A stretch of 64,000 nucleotides of DNA from Distichodus sexfasciatus (taxonomy: Eukaryota; Chordata; Actinopteri; Characiformes; Distichodontidae). The DNA lies in NCBI GenBank assembly GCA_032718565.1, contig JAVGVS010000042.1:124001-188000 (forward strand). The letters are read 5' to 3'. A program made the position numbers and the translations under genes. The number at the start of each line of letters is the position of its first letter. Position 1 is the first letter of the stretch. The notes beneath the pieces were generated by a model, which saw nothing but the letters and a program-made list of their open reading frames with translations, was not told the origin of the DNA and did no database searches. Shown in pieces: positions 1 to 12,227 of the stretch.

Positions 1-1419
1 CAGCACCTGTTAGTCTCCGCAGCAGTCCTGCCTTGCGCGCGTGAGTGAGTGAGTGATAGCGCAGATGCTAGGCGAGGTTAGCTCAAGGTGATTATGTCCC
101 GCGTTCAGGCCAAAAGGAGCCCGTGACGGCTTCTGGCCCACAGCTGCCTCTGTGTTGGCAGCAACCCTGGATCCAGCTGTTGCAGCAGAAATGTGTGTGT
201 TTGTGTACATGTACGCGAGTGTATCGTCTGTCCGGCAGAAGGGCTAGAAATCTATACTCCAGTCTGCTATTCCCGGCTCTTGGCAGCCTTTCACTTCGAC
301 ACAAACGAAAACAAACAGACTGTGTATATATGTGTGTGTGTGTAGGCACATATGACTAGACTCACTGCCATGTCTTTAACCCTTTTCAGTTTTTCTTCAT
401 TTTTTTCCACCAATATTTGGCACTCATTTCTCATTCGTTGCCCGAGAGAGTCGTCTTGTTTTCAGACTCATGCTTCTCCGAGGCCAGAAGCAACATAATA
501 GTGCTTGCAAAGGGGAGAGAGAGATGAAGAGAGAAACAGAGAAGCACCAGCCTGAAATCTTTGTTAATTAATTTTCGTCTGGGGTCCCTGCCCATCGTTT
601 TTACGGTCTCTGGGATCCACCCCCCGCTTTCCCCGAAGGCGCTCACCTCTCTATCTCATCTTCACCCGCTTTCCTCTCCTCTCCTTCTCTCCCCCCCCCC
701 CATTGTCCCTCGCTTCATGTGCTTTTGGTGTTGCATTGTTCCCTTTCATACTCCTCCCCCTTGCAGGACTGGTGTTTTGGGTGTGACATGGCAGTGTGGG
801 GTTCAAGCCCTTAATCCACCACCACACACACACTTCTATTCATAGGGGCAAAATAGTTGTTTTTGCTGTCAAAATCACTTTTAGGAGGGAAATCGACACC
901 ACGCAAACACACACAACGCCACCAGCAAACGCACCCGCTGCATGAATCCTCCGTCACTCATTAAGACACAGGGGTCATTTGTTCACCTCCATTGTGCATG
1001 AGCGGACAATTACGCCTCCTCTCCTCCCTCTCTCCTCTTTCTCTCCTTCCCTCCCTCCCTCCTCTCTACATCCCTCCGCCCTCAATCTCCCCTGGGACAT
1101 GCCAATCTGCTTCATTCCCCAATGGATAGCATAAATCGTATTCCGAGCAGCCTGGAACCTCCTGTGTTGAGTGGGAGTGGGTTGAGCTGGTCTCGTTAAC
1201 TGCCATTGCCTTAATTTTGGGTTTGTGAGGAGAGCAGAAGGGGCTTTGGACCCCCCAACACACTCCCATAAGACTATATTAATATAGTTAATATTAATTG
1301 ACTTATTTTTGGAATAATTGATATCTGAAATGTGTTTTCTGAACTTCAGATACATTTTATAATGAATATACCAAACCAAATTCAGCAATTATTACTTACA
1401 CATTCATTTACTGCATTCA
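1..1419. other. no gene recognised; 5' flank or intron
   Basis: Mixed unique sequence with short GT tracts near 188-212 and 326-343, a CT-rich patch at 640-720 and another at 1,016-1,080. The start has some CpGs (gcgcgcgtgagt) but nothing that identifies an exon. Confidence 0.5.
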
Positions 1420-2160
1420 TCTGTTCATCCATAACATCTGTCCATTCATCCATCCATCCTCCCACCCATCGCATTTAGTCATCTGTCCATTAATCAGCCA
1501 ATCCATCCATCCATAACACCTATTAACTCATTCATCCACAACGTCCAGCCATAAATAGTATTCATGTATTTATTCACCCACCCACAATATCTTTATCTGT
1601 TCATCCTTTCATCAGAAACACCTGTCCACCACTCACCCATAACATCCTTTCATCCACCTATAACATCTTACCTACTCACTCATCCATCCCATTGTTCCGT
1701 TCACCTGAAACATTTATCCATCCATTCACCCATAACATCTGTTCATCCATCAATCCATAACATCTATCTACCCACTCATTCATAACATCCTTTCATCCAT
1801 CCACCACAGGTTCACCTATTCATACACCTTTCCATCCATAACATCCATTCATCTATAACATTTCATCATCCAGCCTTTCATACATCCATTCATCAATTCA
1901 CATCCCATCCATGACAGTCATCCATCTGTACCATCCATCCAGTTTGCAACATCTATCCATAAATCCATCTGTCCACCCAAACACAACATCTGTTCATAAC
2001 ATCTGTCTGCATGCCCATCTTCCCACCCATCCCTGTCATCTATCCATCAATCCATCCATCATCTCCCATCCACTCATCCATAAAACTCATTCATAACATC
2101 CATTTAACTATCTACATAACATCATAACATCAGCCATTCATTCATTCATTTATTCCTTTA
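1420..2160. repeat. degenerate CCAT / CATAACATC array
   Basis: About 740 bp dominated by CCAT, TCAT and ATCC steps with a recurring phrase of type ccataacatct, roughly every 20-45 bp. It is an old, diverged tetranucleotide array that has acquired a longer-period structure. Reading frames here are repeat artefacts. Confidence 0.85.
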
Positions 2161-3480
2161 CATACTCGTTTATAGACTTACAGTATATAAATGAGTATAC
2201 AAAAAGCCCATAAACTGTAAACCCTTCAGACCGGCCCGAGGCGGTGATGACAAATCAATCTCACAACTGCAGCAAAACCATTTTACGGAAAGGAATCCAA
2301 CAGCCAAATAGCCGGCCAACACTCACCTGCTGTTCTTTAAAGGAGACGTGAAACCCAGAGGAAAAAACCAGATTATATCTCCTAAATCTAGTCGCAAAAT
2401 CTCATCAGTGTGTTGTCTGCCAATCTCAAACAACACTGCCTGTTTAAGCATCAACAGTTACTCTATTCTAAAGTTCCCAAAACAGTCTGGACTTTTATTT
2501 TGTTTTGGTCAATAAGAAGTTTCAGTTTTGCATGAATTACACTGTTTCAAATGAATTCAGATAATGAGTTTGGAAGAAAAAGAGGTGTGCATGTGGGTCG
2601 GAGTGCGGGAGTGCGGGAGTGCCTCAAACATATTCTGATCTAACGGGCGAAAAGATTTTTCCCACACTGACCAATACCGATAACCAAAAAGATCATTAGC
2701 CGACCCCTGATATACCTGCTGTACCAAGACTTATCTCTCTTTTCACTCACAGTGTTTTCTGGGTTGTTATGTCTTGCTCCGTTGCTTTTTTTGCGTCACT
2801 GGCTTTTCTCATATTTTATTGATCTTGTATTTTTTGTCATTTTAGATTTTTTGTCTGTTGGTTTGCTATTTGTGCGGCTTGGTATTTCTGCACATCGGAC
2901 GCAACGGCTGAATATTTTTTGCTGTAACGACAATTACAACCGCAGGGTTTTTAGTGTTGAAAAATGTGTTTTCTTTTGTGCTCCAACATTGATTTTGCTG
3001 CTCGTGTGAGATCACAAGTGCAGCATCAACATGTGGTAGCAGTATCTCTTCACTTCTTCAAGTTCCAAAATAATTACAGGATCTTTACAGAATTTGCATT
3101 TGGGGTGGACTTTTCCTTTGCCGCTGTAAGAGTTAGTGTTATCCCCGGCACTCTGTGATGCTGTACGTTGGTGCGGTAATAGAGAGATGCAGGGAGAGGT
3201 GACAAATGGAGAAGTGAAGGATTATACCACAGGGGAGGGAGGCAGAGAGAAAGAGAGATGTATAGAGGCTTTGTGTGCCTACGCACCTCCACTCAGCTTC
3301 CCGCGCTCGCTGTGGGCGACAGAAAACAGCAATGCCGCTCGAACGGACATTTGCTAGCATTTTTCTCTGCTTTCGCAGCCCCTCGCAAAAATCATGACAG
3401 GCCATGTGACAGAGATCGTCATTAAATGTCTTAATAACTAAATAGTAATTAGTGACAAGTGTTTGTGCCTGTAGATTCGT
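2161..3480. other. no gene recognised
   Basis: Unique AT-rich sequence. A small direct repeat gtgcggga occurs near 2,600-2,625. No splice-bounded frame or known repeat stands out. Confidence 0.5.
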
Positions 3481-3485
3481 CTGCT

Positions 3486-3506
3486 GTCTATCTATCTATC
3501 TATCTA

Positions 3507-3559
<53 letters not shown>

Positions 3560-3579
3560 AAATGTGGTTTACCTACCTG

Positions 3580-3637
<58 letters not shown>

Positions 3638-3864
3638 CTGTCTTTGTCTGTCTGTCTATCTGTCTGTAAAATGTGGCTTGCTACCTGTCTATCTATCTAT
3701 TCATCTATCTATCCAGCCCATCTACATCTATCTATCTATCTATCTATCCAACCAACTATCCATCCATCCATCCATGTATCTATACATCCATCCACCTATC
3801 CATCTATTTATCCATCCATCCATCTATCCATCATCCATCCGTCCACCCGTCCATCCATCCATCC

Positions 3865-3915
<51 letters not shown>

Positions 3916-3965
3916 CATCTATCTATCTGTCCATTTATTTATCTATTTATCTATCTATCTATCTA

Positions 3966-4006
<41 letters not shown>

Positions 4007-4026
4007 AAATGTGGTTTACCTACCTG

Positions 4027-4088
<62 letters not shown>

Positions 4089-4285
4089 CAACTAACTATC
4101 CATCTATCTATCTATGTATCTATACATCCATCCATCTATTTATCTATCCATCTATTTATCCATCCATCCATCTATCCATCCATCCATCCGGCCCAATCTT
4201 CATTCCATCCATCCATCTATCTATCTATCTATCTAATCATCTATATTCATTATCTATTCATTCATTCGTCCATTTATTTATCTAT

Positions 4286-4348
<63 letters not shown>

Positions 4349-4541
4349 GGGTCTACTTGTTTACCTATCTATCCATCTATCCATCCAACTATCTATCCAT
4401 CCATCCATCCATCCTTCCATGTAACTATCTATCCATCTATCTATGTATCTATACATCCATCCATCTATTTATCTATCCATCTTCTATCCATCCATCCATC
4501 CATCCATCCAACTATTATCTATCTATCATCCAATTCGGCCC

Positions 4542-4593
<52 letters not shown>

Positions 4594-5045
4594 GTCTGTC
4601 TGTCTGTCTATCTATGCATTCATCTATCTATCTATCTATCTGTCTATCTGTTCATCTACATCCTATTTATCCATCTATCTATCCGGCCTATCCCATCCAT
4701 CTATCTATCTATCTATCTATCTATTCATCTATCTATCTATCTATCTATCTATTTACTTGTTTACCTATCTATCCATCTATCCATCCAACTATCTATCTAT
4801 CCATCCATCCATGTAACTATCTATCCATCTATCTATGTATCTATACATCCATCCATCTATTTATCTATCCATCTATTTATCCATCCATCCATCCATCCAT
4901 CCAACTATCTATCTATCATCCACCCGTCCATCTATCTATCTGTCTATCTGTCTATCTATCCTTCTATCCGAGTCCATCCGGCCCATCTATCTGTCTGTCT
5001 GTCTATCTGTCTATCTATATCCATCCATCCATCATCCATCCATCT
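3486..5045. repeat. 1.56-kb compound tetranucleotide array with higher-order structure
   Basis: Runs of TATC, TGTC and CATC alternate. The phrase gtctgtaaatgtggtttacc recurs (about 3,555 and 4,003, with a variant at 3,662), and a block of type gtatctatacatccatcc recurs near 3,777, 4,117, 4,447 and 4,837. So longer units of a few hundred bases have themselves been duplicated. The absence of stops creates very long Ser/Ile/Tyr/Leu frames with no biological meaning. Confidence 0.95.
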
Positions 5046-5152
5046 AATTGCCATCTATCCTCTTTTATAATAAGATGTATGGATGCATAAATAAAGTTGA
5101 AACATGGGTTTCTCCATTATTCACCTATCTATCTATTCATCTAGCCGTCCAC

Positions 5153-5450
5153 CTAGAGAGATTTAGGGAGAGAAAGATGGAGAGATGAAGGATGGAGGGA
5201 CAGAGGGAGAAGGAACGATCTAGAGAGAGATGATGGGAGAGAAAGATGGAGAGAGGAGGATGGAGGGAGAGAGGGGGAGGGATGGAGGCAAAGAAAGATC
5301 TAGAGAGAGATGAAGGGAGAGAAAGATGGAGAGAGGGAAGATGGATGGGTGGAGGGAGTGAGGGAGGGAGAGAGAGAGATGGAGGGAAAGAAAGACCTAG
5401 AGAGAGGTTTAGGGAGAGAAAGGTAGAGAGAGGGAGGGTGGAGGTTGAGG
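5153..5450. repeat. purine-rich GAGAGA/GGATGGA minisatellite
   Basis: The plus strand is nearly all purine, with repeats of type gagagaaagatggagagag spaced about 50-70 bp apart, each carrying a tctaga-like interruption. A homopurine tract can adopt unusual structures. Confidence 0.85.
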
Positions 5451-5994
5451 CTCTGAGTAGTGTAGGGGCCACTGATTGGCTCCAGAGGGGCAGCTGAACC
5501 ATAACAGATACATCTGTGAGGAGATGGTGAAAGCCCGTGCACACATATATAATCTCCTTCGTCTGCATCGCGATGCTGCAGATCAAAATCTAGAACTGAG
5601 TCTACGTTTAGATCTAGACTTAGATCTAGGTCTGATTCTTTAAAACAGCTTCATATCATTTTTTGGGTCACATCCTACATATGTAATAGTGAGAAACACT
5701 GCAATGCTCTGGGCAAATCCCACTGGTATAAGCTTAGGAACAATGGACGAAGACAGATGGACGGGGTGTGTGTGTGTGAGTGTGAGTGTGTGTGTTAAAC
5801 GAACAGGCCATCCAAGCACGAGCACGCGTTGATAAACGATGGAAGCATCCGCTAGATTTCCTGTAATGCTAATTGCTGCTTATTTCGCCGGCTGAACCGA
5901 ATTAAATCCCCAGCTTTCAGGAGCAGAATCATAAGCTTTAGGAAGTATCAGAAATGCAAATTAAATATAGATATATATGGTGGGAGAGCAAGGT

Positions 5995-6840
5995 GGGCAG
6001 AGGGAGGGGGGAGAAAGGTGGCGGGAAAGATGGGAAAAGATAGAGGGATAGAGAGGGAGGGAGAAAGATCTAGGAGAGAGACGGAGGAAGAGAGATGTGG
6101 CGTAGAAGGAGGGGAGAGGTGATGGGAATTGAGGCAGGATAGGAGGTGGAGGGAAAATGGGAACTGGGGAGAAAAACAGAGGTGGAGAGAGAAAGATCTG
6201 GAGAGAGATAGGCTAAAAGGTGGGTAGAAGGAGAATGGAGAGGACGAGGTGGGTGGAAAAGAGGAGGATAGAGATGGGAGGGAAGATGGGAAGTGGAGGA
6301 TAGGAGATGGAGGGAACGAGTGGACGCGAGGGATAGGAGATGGAGGGTGGACTTGGGAGGGATAGGAGTGGAGGGAAGGATGGGAAGTGGGGAGGGATAG
6401 AGGTGGAGGGAAGGATGGGAAGCGGGGAGGGATAGAGATGGAGGGAAAGATGGGACGCGGGGAGGGATAGAGATGGAGGGAAAGATGTGGACGCGAGGGA
6501 TAGAGGTGGAGGGAAGGATGGGAAGCGGGAAGGGATAGAGATGGAGGGAAAGATGGAAAGCGGGGAGGGATAGAGGATGGAGGGAAAGATGGAAAGCGGG
6601 GAGGGACAGAGGTGGAGGGAAGGATGGGAAGCGGGGAGGGATAGAGGTGGAGGGAAAGATGGGAAGCGGAAGGGGATAGAGATGGAGGGTGATGAAGCTC
6701 GAGAGAGATGAAGGAGAGAGAAATGGAGAGGAAGGGTGGTGGAGGGAGAGGCGGAGGGAAAGACGGGAGGGGGAAGAGATAGATAGGTCTAGAGAAAGCT
6801 CCAGAGAGGGAGGTGGAGAGAGGGAGTAAGGGAGAGGTTT
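5995..6840. repeat. purine-rich minisatellite, ~35-40 bp unit
   Basis: From about 6,280 to 6,690 a unit of type gggatagagatggagggaaa followed by gatgggaagcgggga is repeated about ten times. Flanks are looser GA-rich sequence. The stretch between 5,451 and 5,994 holds only unique sequence and a GT tract at 5,766-5,794. Confidence 0.85.
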
Positions 6841-7173
6841 TTAAGTTATGAATTGAAAAGCTCTTGTCATACTTTTTTAGTTTGACATTGCTGCACCTTG
6901 GCCAGTCAAATACACATGATGGCTAATTACAAAAAACAAACAAACAAAAACATATATAATGACCCTTCTCAAGGTGACTTAAACGCTCAGAATACCCAGA
7001 ATCTCACCTCATCCTGAAATCAGATTTATTCCTGGAGATTTATTATGCTCCAGCCACAACGCCAGAAAATGAGGCGAGATTAAAACACAATCAGATATTT
7101 CTATAGCTTAAGATGAAATGAATAATAATAACACAGTGATTTACTAAAGCCGCTGGTCACAGCCTGTGTCTTA

Positions 7174-7205
<32 letters not shown>

Positions 7206-7574
7206 GTTGTACTAAGAGAGTGAGAGAGACTGCACTAATATTAGCTGAATAACTGCATATGTTTGCTGTTACCAACGCACATATTAACATACACTCATCA
7301 GTCATGCATATCGTGAATTCTTTCGGGCATATGCTCACATTTGAACACATTAGCAAGAGGGCGGAGATGCACCATAATTGATAGGGGCAAAGGAGCGCGC
7401 TGAACTCTGCTTACAATCTCAGAGTGAGTCTGATTAATGTTCAATTTGAGGAGCAACTCGCTCCTTGATGTCTCACCAGCAAAACTCTTTATTGCCAATG
7501 CAATTCTAAACGGTTAAGTATTATGTTTTTCACAATTTCAATTTCTTTGTGCCGGCCATTACGGAAGTTGCTTA
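6841..7574. other. no gene recognised
   Basis: AT-rich unique sequence with a GT tract at 7,174-7,194. Nothing further to assign. Confidence 0.5.
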
Positions 7575-7830
7575 GTGATTATTGGTCATTGTAGAACACA
7601 CCACAGCACAACAATAATATTGCACCACAAGGAAATGTGACTCTGCATTACCTATCCGTAAAGGAGCAGTGTGGGCAGCTTTTAGCAGCACCTGGGCAGC
7701 AGTTCTCAGGGACAACACACTCTTGCCTATGACTACCTCGGATCGCATTCTTTACCGGTCTGGGATTTGAACCAGCAACCTTCTGATCATGGGGTGAATG
7801 TTCTAACTGCTATACTACAAACTGATATCT
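7575..7830 (-). mobile_element. tRNA-derived SINE, family 1, minus strand
   Basis: Shares ordered blocks with the copies at 10.4, 12.9, 24.8, 47.6 and 60.9 kb. On the minus strand the head carries a B-box-like ggttcaaatccc, followed downstream by ctgctcctttacgg and a tail of type aatgaccaataatcac. Promoter boxes identify it as tRNA-derived; it is not a functional tRNA gene. Confidence 0.75.
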
Positions 7831-7854
7831 CGAGAATAAAAATTGTCTAGAGAA

Positions 7855-8185
7855 ATTTCCTCCCACGCTCCAAAAGCGCGCAGTTTGGGATGATTGGCTA
7901 CTCTAAATTGGTCTCTATATGTGAACATGAGGTACAGAAAGTGTGTGTGTATCCTACGGGGTGTGTTGGTCCCCGTCTTGTGTCCAAAGTCCCGGGAGAA
8001 TAAATAAGGCACCTAGAATAGAATACATAAATACAATTTTTTATCTAGAAGTAGAACGAGAGATCATTTGGTTTTTTGCGGCCTCAACACTGACTCCTGC
8101 TGGAAAGCAGTAAACACTGGCAGATTACGACGGAAGCAAGTAAATCAGCTCTAACCTCTGCGCCACCGTGCCGCCCACGCACTGC
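7855..8185. mobile_element. fragments of a common fish SINE-like repeat
   Basis: Contains ggctactctaaattggtctc and a gtgtgtgttggtccccgtctt-like stretch, the interior of a widespread fish repeat, and at 8,158-8,178 a fragment reading in reverse as the gggcggcacggtggcgcaga head. The two pieces face opposite ways, so this is a rearranged copy or two partial copies. Confidence 0.5.
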
Positions 8186-8469
8186 CGATCGGTTTTGCTA
8201 TATTTGCGGGAAGTTACCTTCAAATCACAGAACGAGTATAACTGCTTAGAGGTAAAGAAAGATATCACTTTTACTTCATAGCAAAAGTCGGAGACCAAGA
8301 CAAGAGCTTGCTCCACATTTGCTGCAACAGTTGTGCAACTAACCTTCGTCAGTGGCTGAACAGGAAGAGAAAATCCATGCCATTTGCAGTACCCATGGCT
8401 TGGAGAGAGTCTACAGGTCATGCCAACAACATATTTTGAACGGTAGCCAATCAACCCGTTTTATTGTCA

Positions 8470-9008
8470 CATTTGAAATCAGCACAATAAAAATGCACTG
8501 TGAATTCGCAGATTTTAATCAAGCAAACAACCTCCAAAAAATTTGTAGACCAGTGTATTTTGTTGAACCGCTTTTAGCTTTGATTACAGCACGCATTCGC
8601 CAGGCATTATGTTTCGATAAGCTGCAATGTCACAACAAGATCTTGAAGTGATGATGGAAGAGTCGGGCCGCTGCGCAAAGACTTCTCCAGCACATCCCAA
8701 AGATTCTCAATGGGGTTAAGGTCTGGCCAATCCGTGTGTGAAAATGACGCCTGCGTCTCCTGACCACCTTCATTAGTTTAGAGTCTGATGAATACTGACA
8801 TATTCATCTTGAATATGCCCGTACATCAGGGAAGAAAGAGTCCACTGATGGAATAACCTGGTCATTCAGTATATTCAGGTGCGGCTTCACACCCTCTTGG
8901 GCACATAACGCGGAGACCTGACCTGACCAAGTAATTATCCAATGGGAGGCTCTTACCTGTTTGCTTAGTTAAATCCAGGGGGTGACTTTTTTTTTTGGCC
9001 GGGCAGTG
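8470..9008 (-). mobile_element. Tc1/mariner element remnant, minus strand
   Basis: The reverse strand at about 8,680-8,730 encodes the Tc1 transposase motif PDLNPIENLWDVLEK, and further stretches resemble the upstream transposase coding region with large deletions. The right end reads gtgacttttttttttggccg then ggcagtg next to a TA, a Tc1 terminal repeat. No intact frame remains. Confidence 0.8.
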
Positions 9009-9394
9009 TATTAAAGCTGGCAGAGTTTTTAAAAAGAAAGAGTTCATATGACTGAAGGAAACACACACAGATGTAGCAGCAAACTGGACGGAGCAGAGTC
9101 ACAACACATATGCAGTAGTATGTTTTTAAGAGGAACACACACTCGGGAAAAAGATTAACAGAATTCTTTTAAAGAATTAGAGGTTCTAATTGCTCGGGGT
9201 TTTCGATATGTTTGCTTTGGCCGAGCCTTTTGGGAAATCGGTGCCAGAGAGGTGCATGATGGGACGTTAGGGGGCACCGGTGCTCAGCAAAAAAACACAC
9301 ACACAGCCAGAGCTTGAAGATGGTGATATGGTTTAGGTCAGCAGAGAGAGAGAGAGAGAGAGAGAGCAGGGCTGAGCTGCTACTGATAAGGATG

Positions 9395-9860
9395 ATGTGC
9401 TCTCTCTCTATTTTTCCTGTCTTCTTTGCTCACTCCTTTCTCCAGCGTCCGCCTCTCATCTCCGATGTCTTTTCTCCCCTTTACCTTTCCTAGTGCTTCC
9501 TCTCCCACCCTCCCTCTTTCCCCCTCTCACCGACTTCCTCTAACGCACCACCTCTCTTTCCATTTCTCTCTCACTCAGTCCTCCCTCTTTACTTCTCTCA
9601 TCTAATGCCCCACTCTTTTTCTTCTTCTCTCTCTCCCTCAGCCACTCGCTCACTTTTTCTAATGCCCTTTCTTTGGTCTTTTTTTATCTGCTCATCTCAC
9701 TTTTTCTAATGCTTTTTTTTTTGTCTCTGTCCCTCACTCCTCCTCCCTCTCTCTCCATCACTCACTCACTCACTCACTCTAATGCCCCTTTCTTTTTGCC
9801 TCTCACCCTCACTCAATTAATCTGTATAATGTCCTCTCTCTCTCTTCATTCACCCAGTTC
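9395..9860. repeat. CT-rich minisatellite with recurring TCTAATGCCC
   Basis: A pyrimidine-rich tract in which a phrase of type tctaatgcccctttcttt recurs about seven times at 60-75-bp spacing, interspersed with TCAC runs. The preceding stretch 9,009-9,394 is unique apart from a GA tract at 9,343-9,366. Confidence 0.8.
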
Positions 9861-9924
9861 CTAAATGCAGCCAGACACAAAGGAGTGGGCGGTCATGAAT
9901 AAGTTAGAGCCACGCGCCCGTCTC

Positions 9925-9956
<32 letters not shown>

Positions 9957-10396
9957 CAGAGAAATGTTATGGCTTGTATGAAGAACACGTCTGCTCTAGA
10001 ACACACTACAAAGGCAGGATTTGCGTGCAAGTGATGCTGTTGTAAACAGGGGTTTCAGTCACAAATCTAATCACACGACATTCAGACGCATAACTAACGC
10101 TCTGCCGAGTATCGCAACGCCTACAATATATTTCCCAGTCGACAGAGATAATATCATATGCTGATTTAACAGTCACTTCCTTAGGTATCACATCTCAAAA
10201 AGCAACTGAACCATGACTTGACGTTTTTATTCCCGAGCTCAACCAGATATGTAAATGAAAAACAATCTTCTCTTTTGATAAAAATAAACCTGATCAATAT
10301 AAAGTGATGTTACAATATATATGATGTCTGATCAGTGTTTTCATATTGGATGATGCTATGGGCTTGTTGATTTTTACATCAGTATTGACATAGATC
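9861..10396. other. CA microsatellite and hAT-like repeat fragment
   Basis: A CA tract lies at 9,927-9,953. From about 10,055 to 10,370 the sequence shares phrases (caatcttctctttt, atgatgtctgatc) with stretches at 39.96-40.27 and 42.0-42.5 kb, so it is part of a dispersed non-autonomous DNA element. No gene seen. Confidence 0.45.
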
Positions 10397-10622
10397 AGTT
10401 GGGGCAGTCGGTATGTAACGGTTAGGGTATTCGCCCCGTGATCAGAAGGTTGCGGTACAGTTACCACTGAGGTACTTGTGAGCAAGGTACCGTCCCCAAG
10501 CACTGCTCCCCGGGTGCTGCCCATGTTAGCTGCCCACTGCTCCTTCACCGATGGGTTAAATGTTTCATTGTATGACTGTGCTGTGCCAGGTGTGTCTACA
10601 ATGTCAAAAGAATCACCCACTC
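10397..10622 (+). mobile_element. tRNA-derived SINE, family 1, plus strand
   Basis: Head ggggcagtcggtatgtaacg with tRNA-like A and B box spacing, then the family blocks actgaggtacttgtgagcaa and gctgcccactgctccttcac. The tail is cut off near the ATT array that follows. Confidence 0.8.
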
Positions 10623-10637
10623 ACTCATGCAGCATCC

Positions 10638-10638
<1 letters not shown>

Positions 10639-10684
<46 letters not shown>

Positions 10685-10746
10685 GTTATTATTAGGGTCC
10701 AAGCATGAAGTGCTATGTAACCCTCTTGTAATTGTCAATTTTTTTC

Positions 10747-10815
<69 letters not shown>

Positions 10816-10868
10816 CAGTCCAAGCATTATGCTGCTATGGAACTGTCTTGTAATTGTCCAGTTTTTAC

Positions 10869-10913
<45 letters not shown>

Positions 10914-10973
10914 CATTATTATTAGCTATGAAGTGCTACTATGAAACCGCTCTTTGTAATTGACCAGTTTTTA

Positions 10974-11035
<62 letters not shown>

Positions 11036-11093
11036 GAGTCCAAGCATGAAGTGCTACTATGAAACCATCTTTGTAATTGGCTCAGCTTTTTAC

Positions 11094-11137
<44 letters not shown>
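10639..11137. repeat. ATT microsatellite higher-order array
   Basis: Five ATT tracts are separated by four related 48-58-bp spacers of type gtccaagcatgaagtgctac followed by ttgtaattg. Tract plus spacer therefore forms a unit of about 110 bp repeated in tandem. Poly-Ile, poly-Leu and poly-Tyr frames come from the ATT tracts. Confidence 0.92.
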
Positions 11138-11138
<1 letters not shown>

Positions 11139-11885
11139 ATGATATGGTTATTATTATTTTGTTGTTGTTGTTTTCCGCTAAAAAATATCAGGATTATTCA
11201 AATAGCCTCAGAGGGTGAGAATAATGTGTATTCCTATAGCTTTAAATATATGCATCAGCTTAAGAGTTTACAGCAAAGGAAAACGCTTTTGGAACACTAG
11301 TGCTAAGAATGCCATACAATATATGCAGTAGTCTGATACATCAGAGTATGCCAATTCTACACTGCTGCTATCAGGCTTGAACAACTGCGGATGCTAAAAA
11401 CGCTACATCACGTATGCAGCTCAAACTATGTTGCAAAAGGTTGAAATAAGTAGGGATGGTGCTGCTTAAGACGTAATGAAAATCTATAGTGATCTGCCTG
11501 GGTCATTATATAAATATGCTAAACAGCCTTTTTGCTAACTCCTTCTAGGCCAATTGGCTGATTAGAGCACGTGAGGTGTCAAATGAATTTTATGTCCCAA
11601 TGGCAAAACAGAGAGATTTTAATTGACTCGACGCCACTGCATCAGCTGCTGTTGTGCTGTTTTATGACCTTGCTTGCCCCCCCACCATGGTTGCTGTACA
11701 AATGTATAATTGCCATTATTATTGTCATGAAGTTATTATTATATATACACACATATTATACACATATACACATACATGCATAACAGTGCTAGTGTTTGAA
11801 TGCTAAGTGACTTCTGTCCCCTGAGATCTGCAGGCACTTATATGGGCCAGCTTTGTTAGTTCTCATGGTGTGTGTGTGTGTGTGT

Positions 11886-11918
<33 letters not shown>

Positions 11919-12227
11919 GAGTATATGTTTACACACATATTCAGAAGGCCTCTGGAGAGCTGGTTATCACACGACTCCAGCTGAGACACGTTTGTGTGTG
12001 CGAGTGTGTGTGTTGGCCAGACATCTCCCGCTGCACCATGGCCATTCTCACAGATGTCTCACAGATGCTCCGCCCTCTGCCAATTTTGAAGGGGCACAAA
12101 GTTTAAAGAGCATCAGCACTTACTCCATGCCGATCATTGGTCACTCGTGTGAGAAAGTTCTGGCCGCTTGTGTAGTTTTTTGAAACGTTGCTATGTGTGT
12201 GTCTTTTAATCATGATATTCGGAACGG
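11138..12227. other. no gene recognised
   Basis: AT-rich unique sequence with a GT tract at 11,869-11,914 and a CATA-rich patch at 11,740-11,780. Nothing else assignable. Confidence 0.5.

Noticed and set aside
3452..4816. 454-codon open frame rich in Ser, Ile, Tyr and Leu
   Set aside because: Entirely a translation of TCTA/TCTG/CATC runs; equally long frames exist in the other phases; no domain, no splice logic.
10639..11137. CRISPR-like alternation of repeats and spacers
   Set aside because: The spacers are similar to each other and the repeats are ATT microsatellites of varying length; the genome is eukaryotic.
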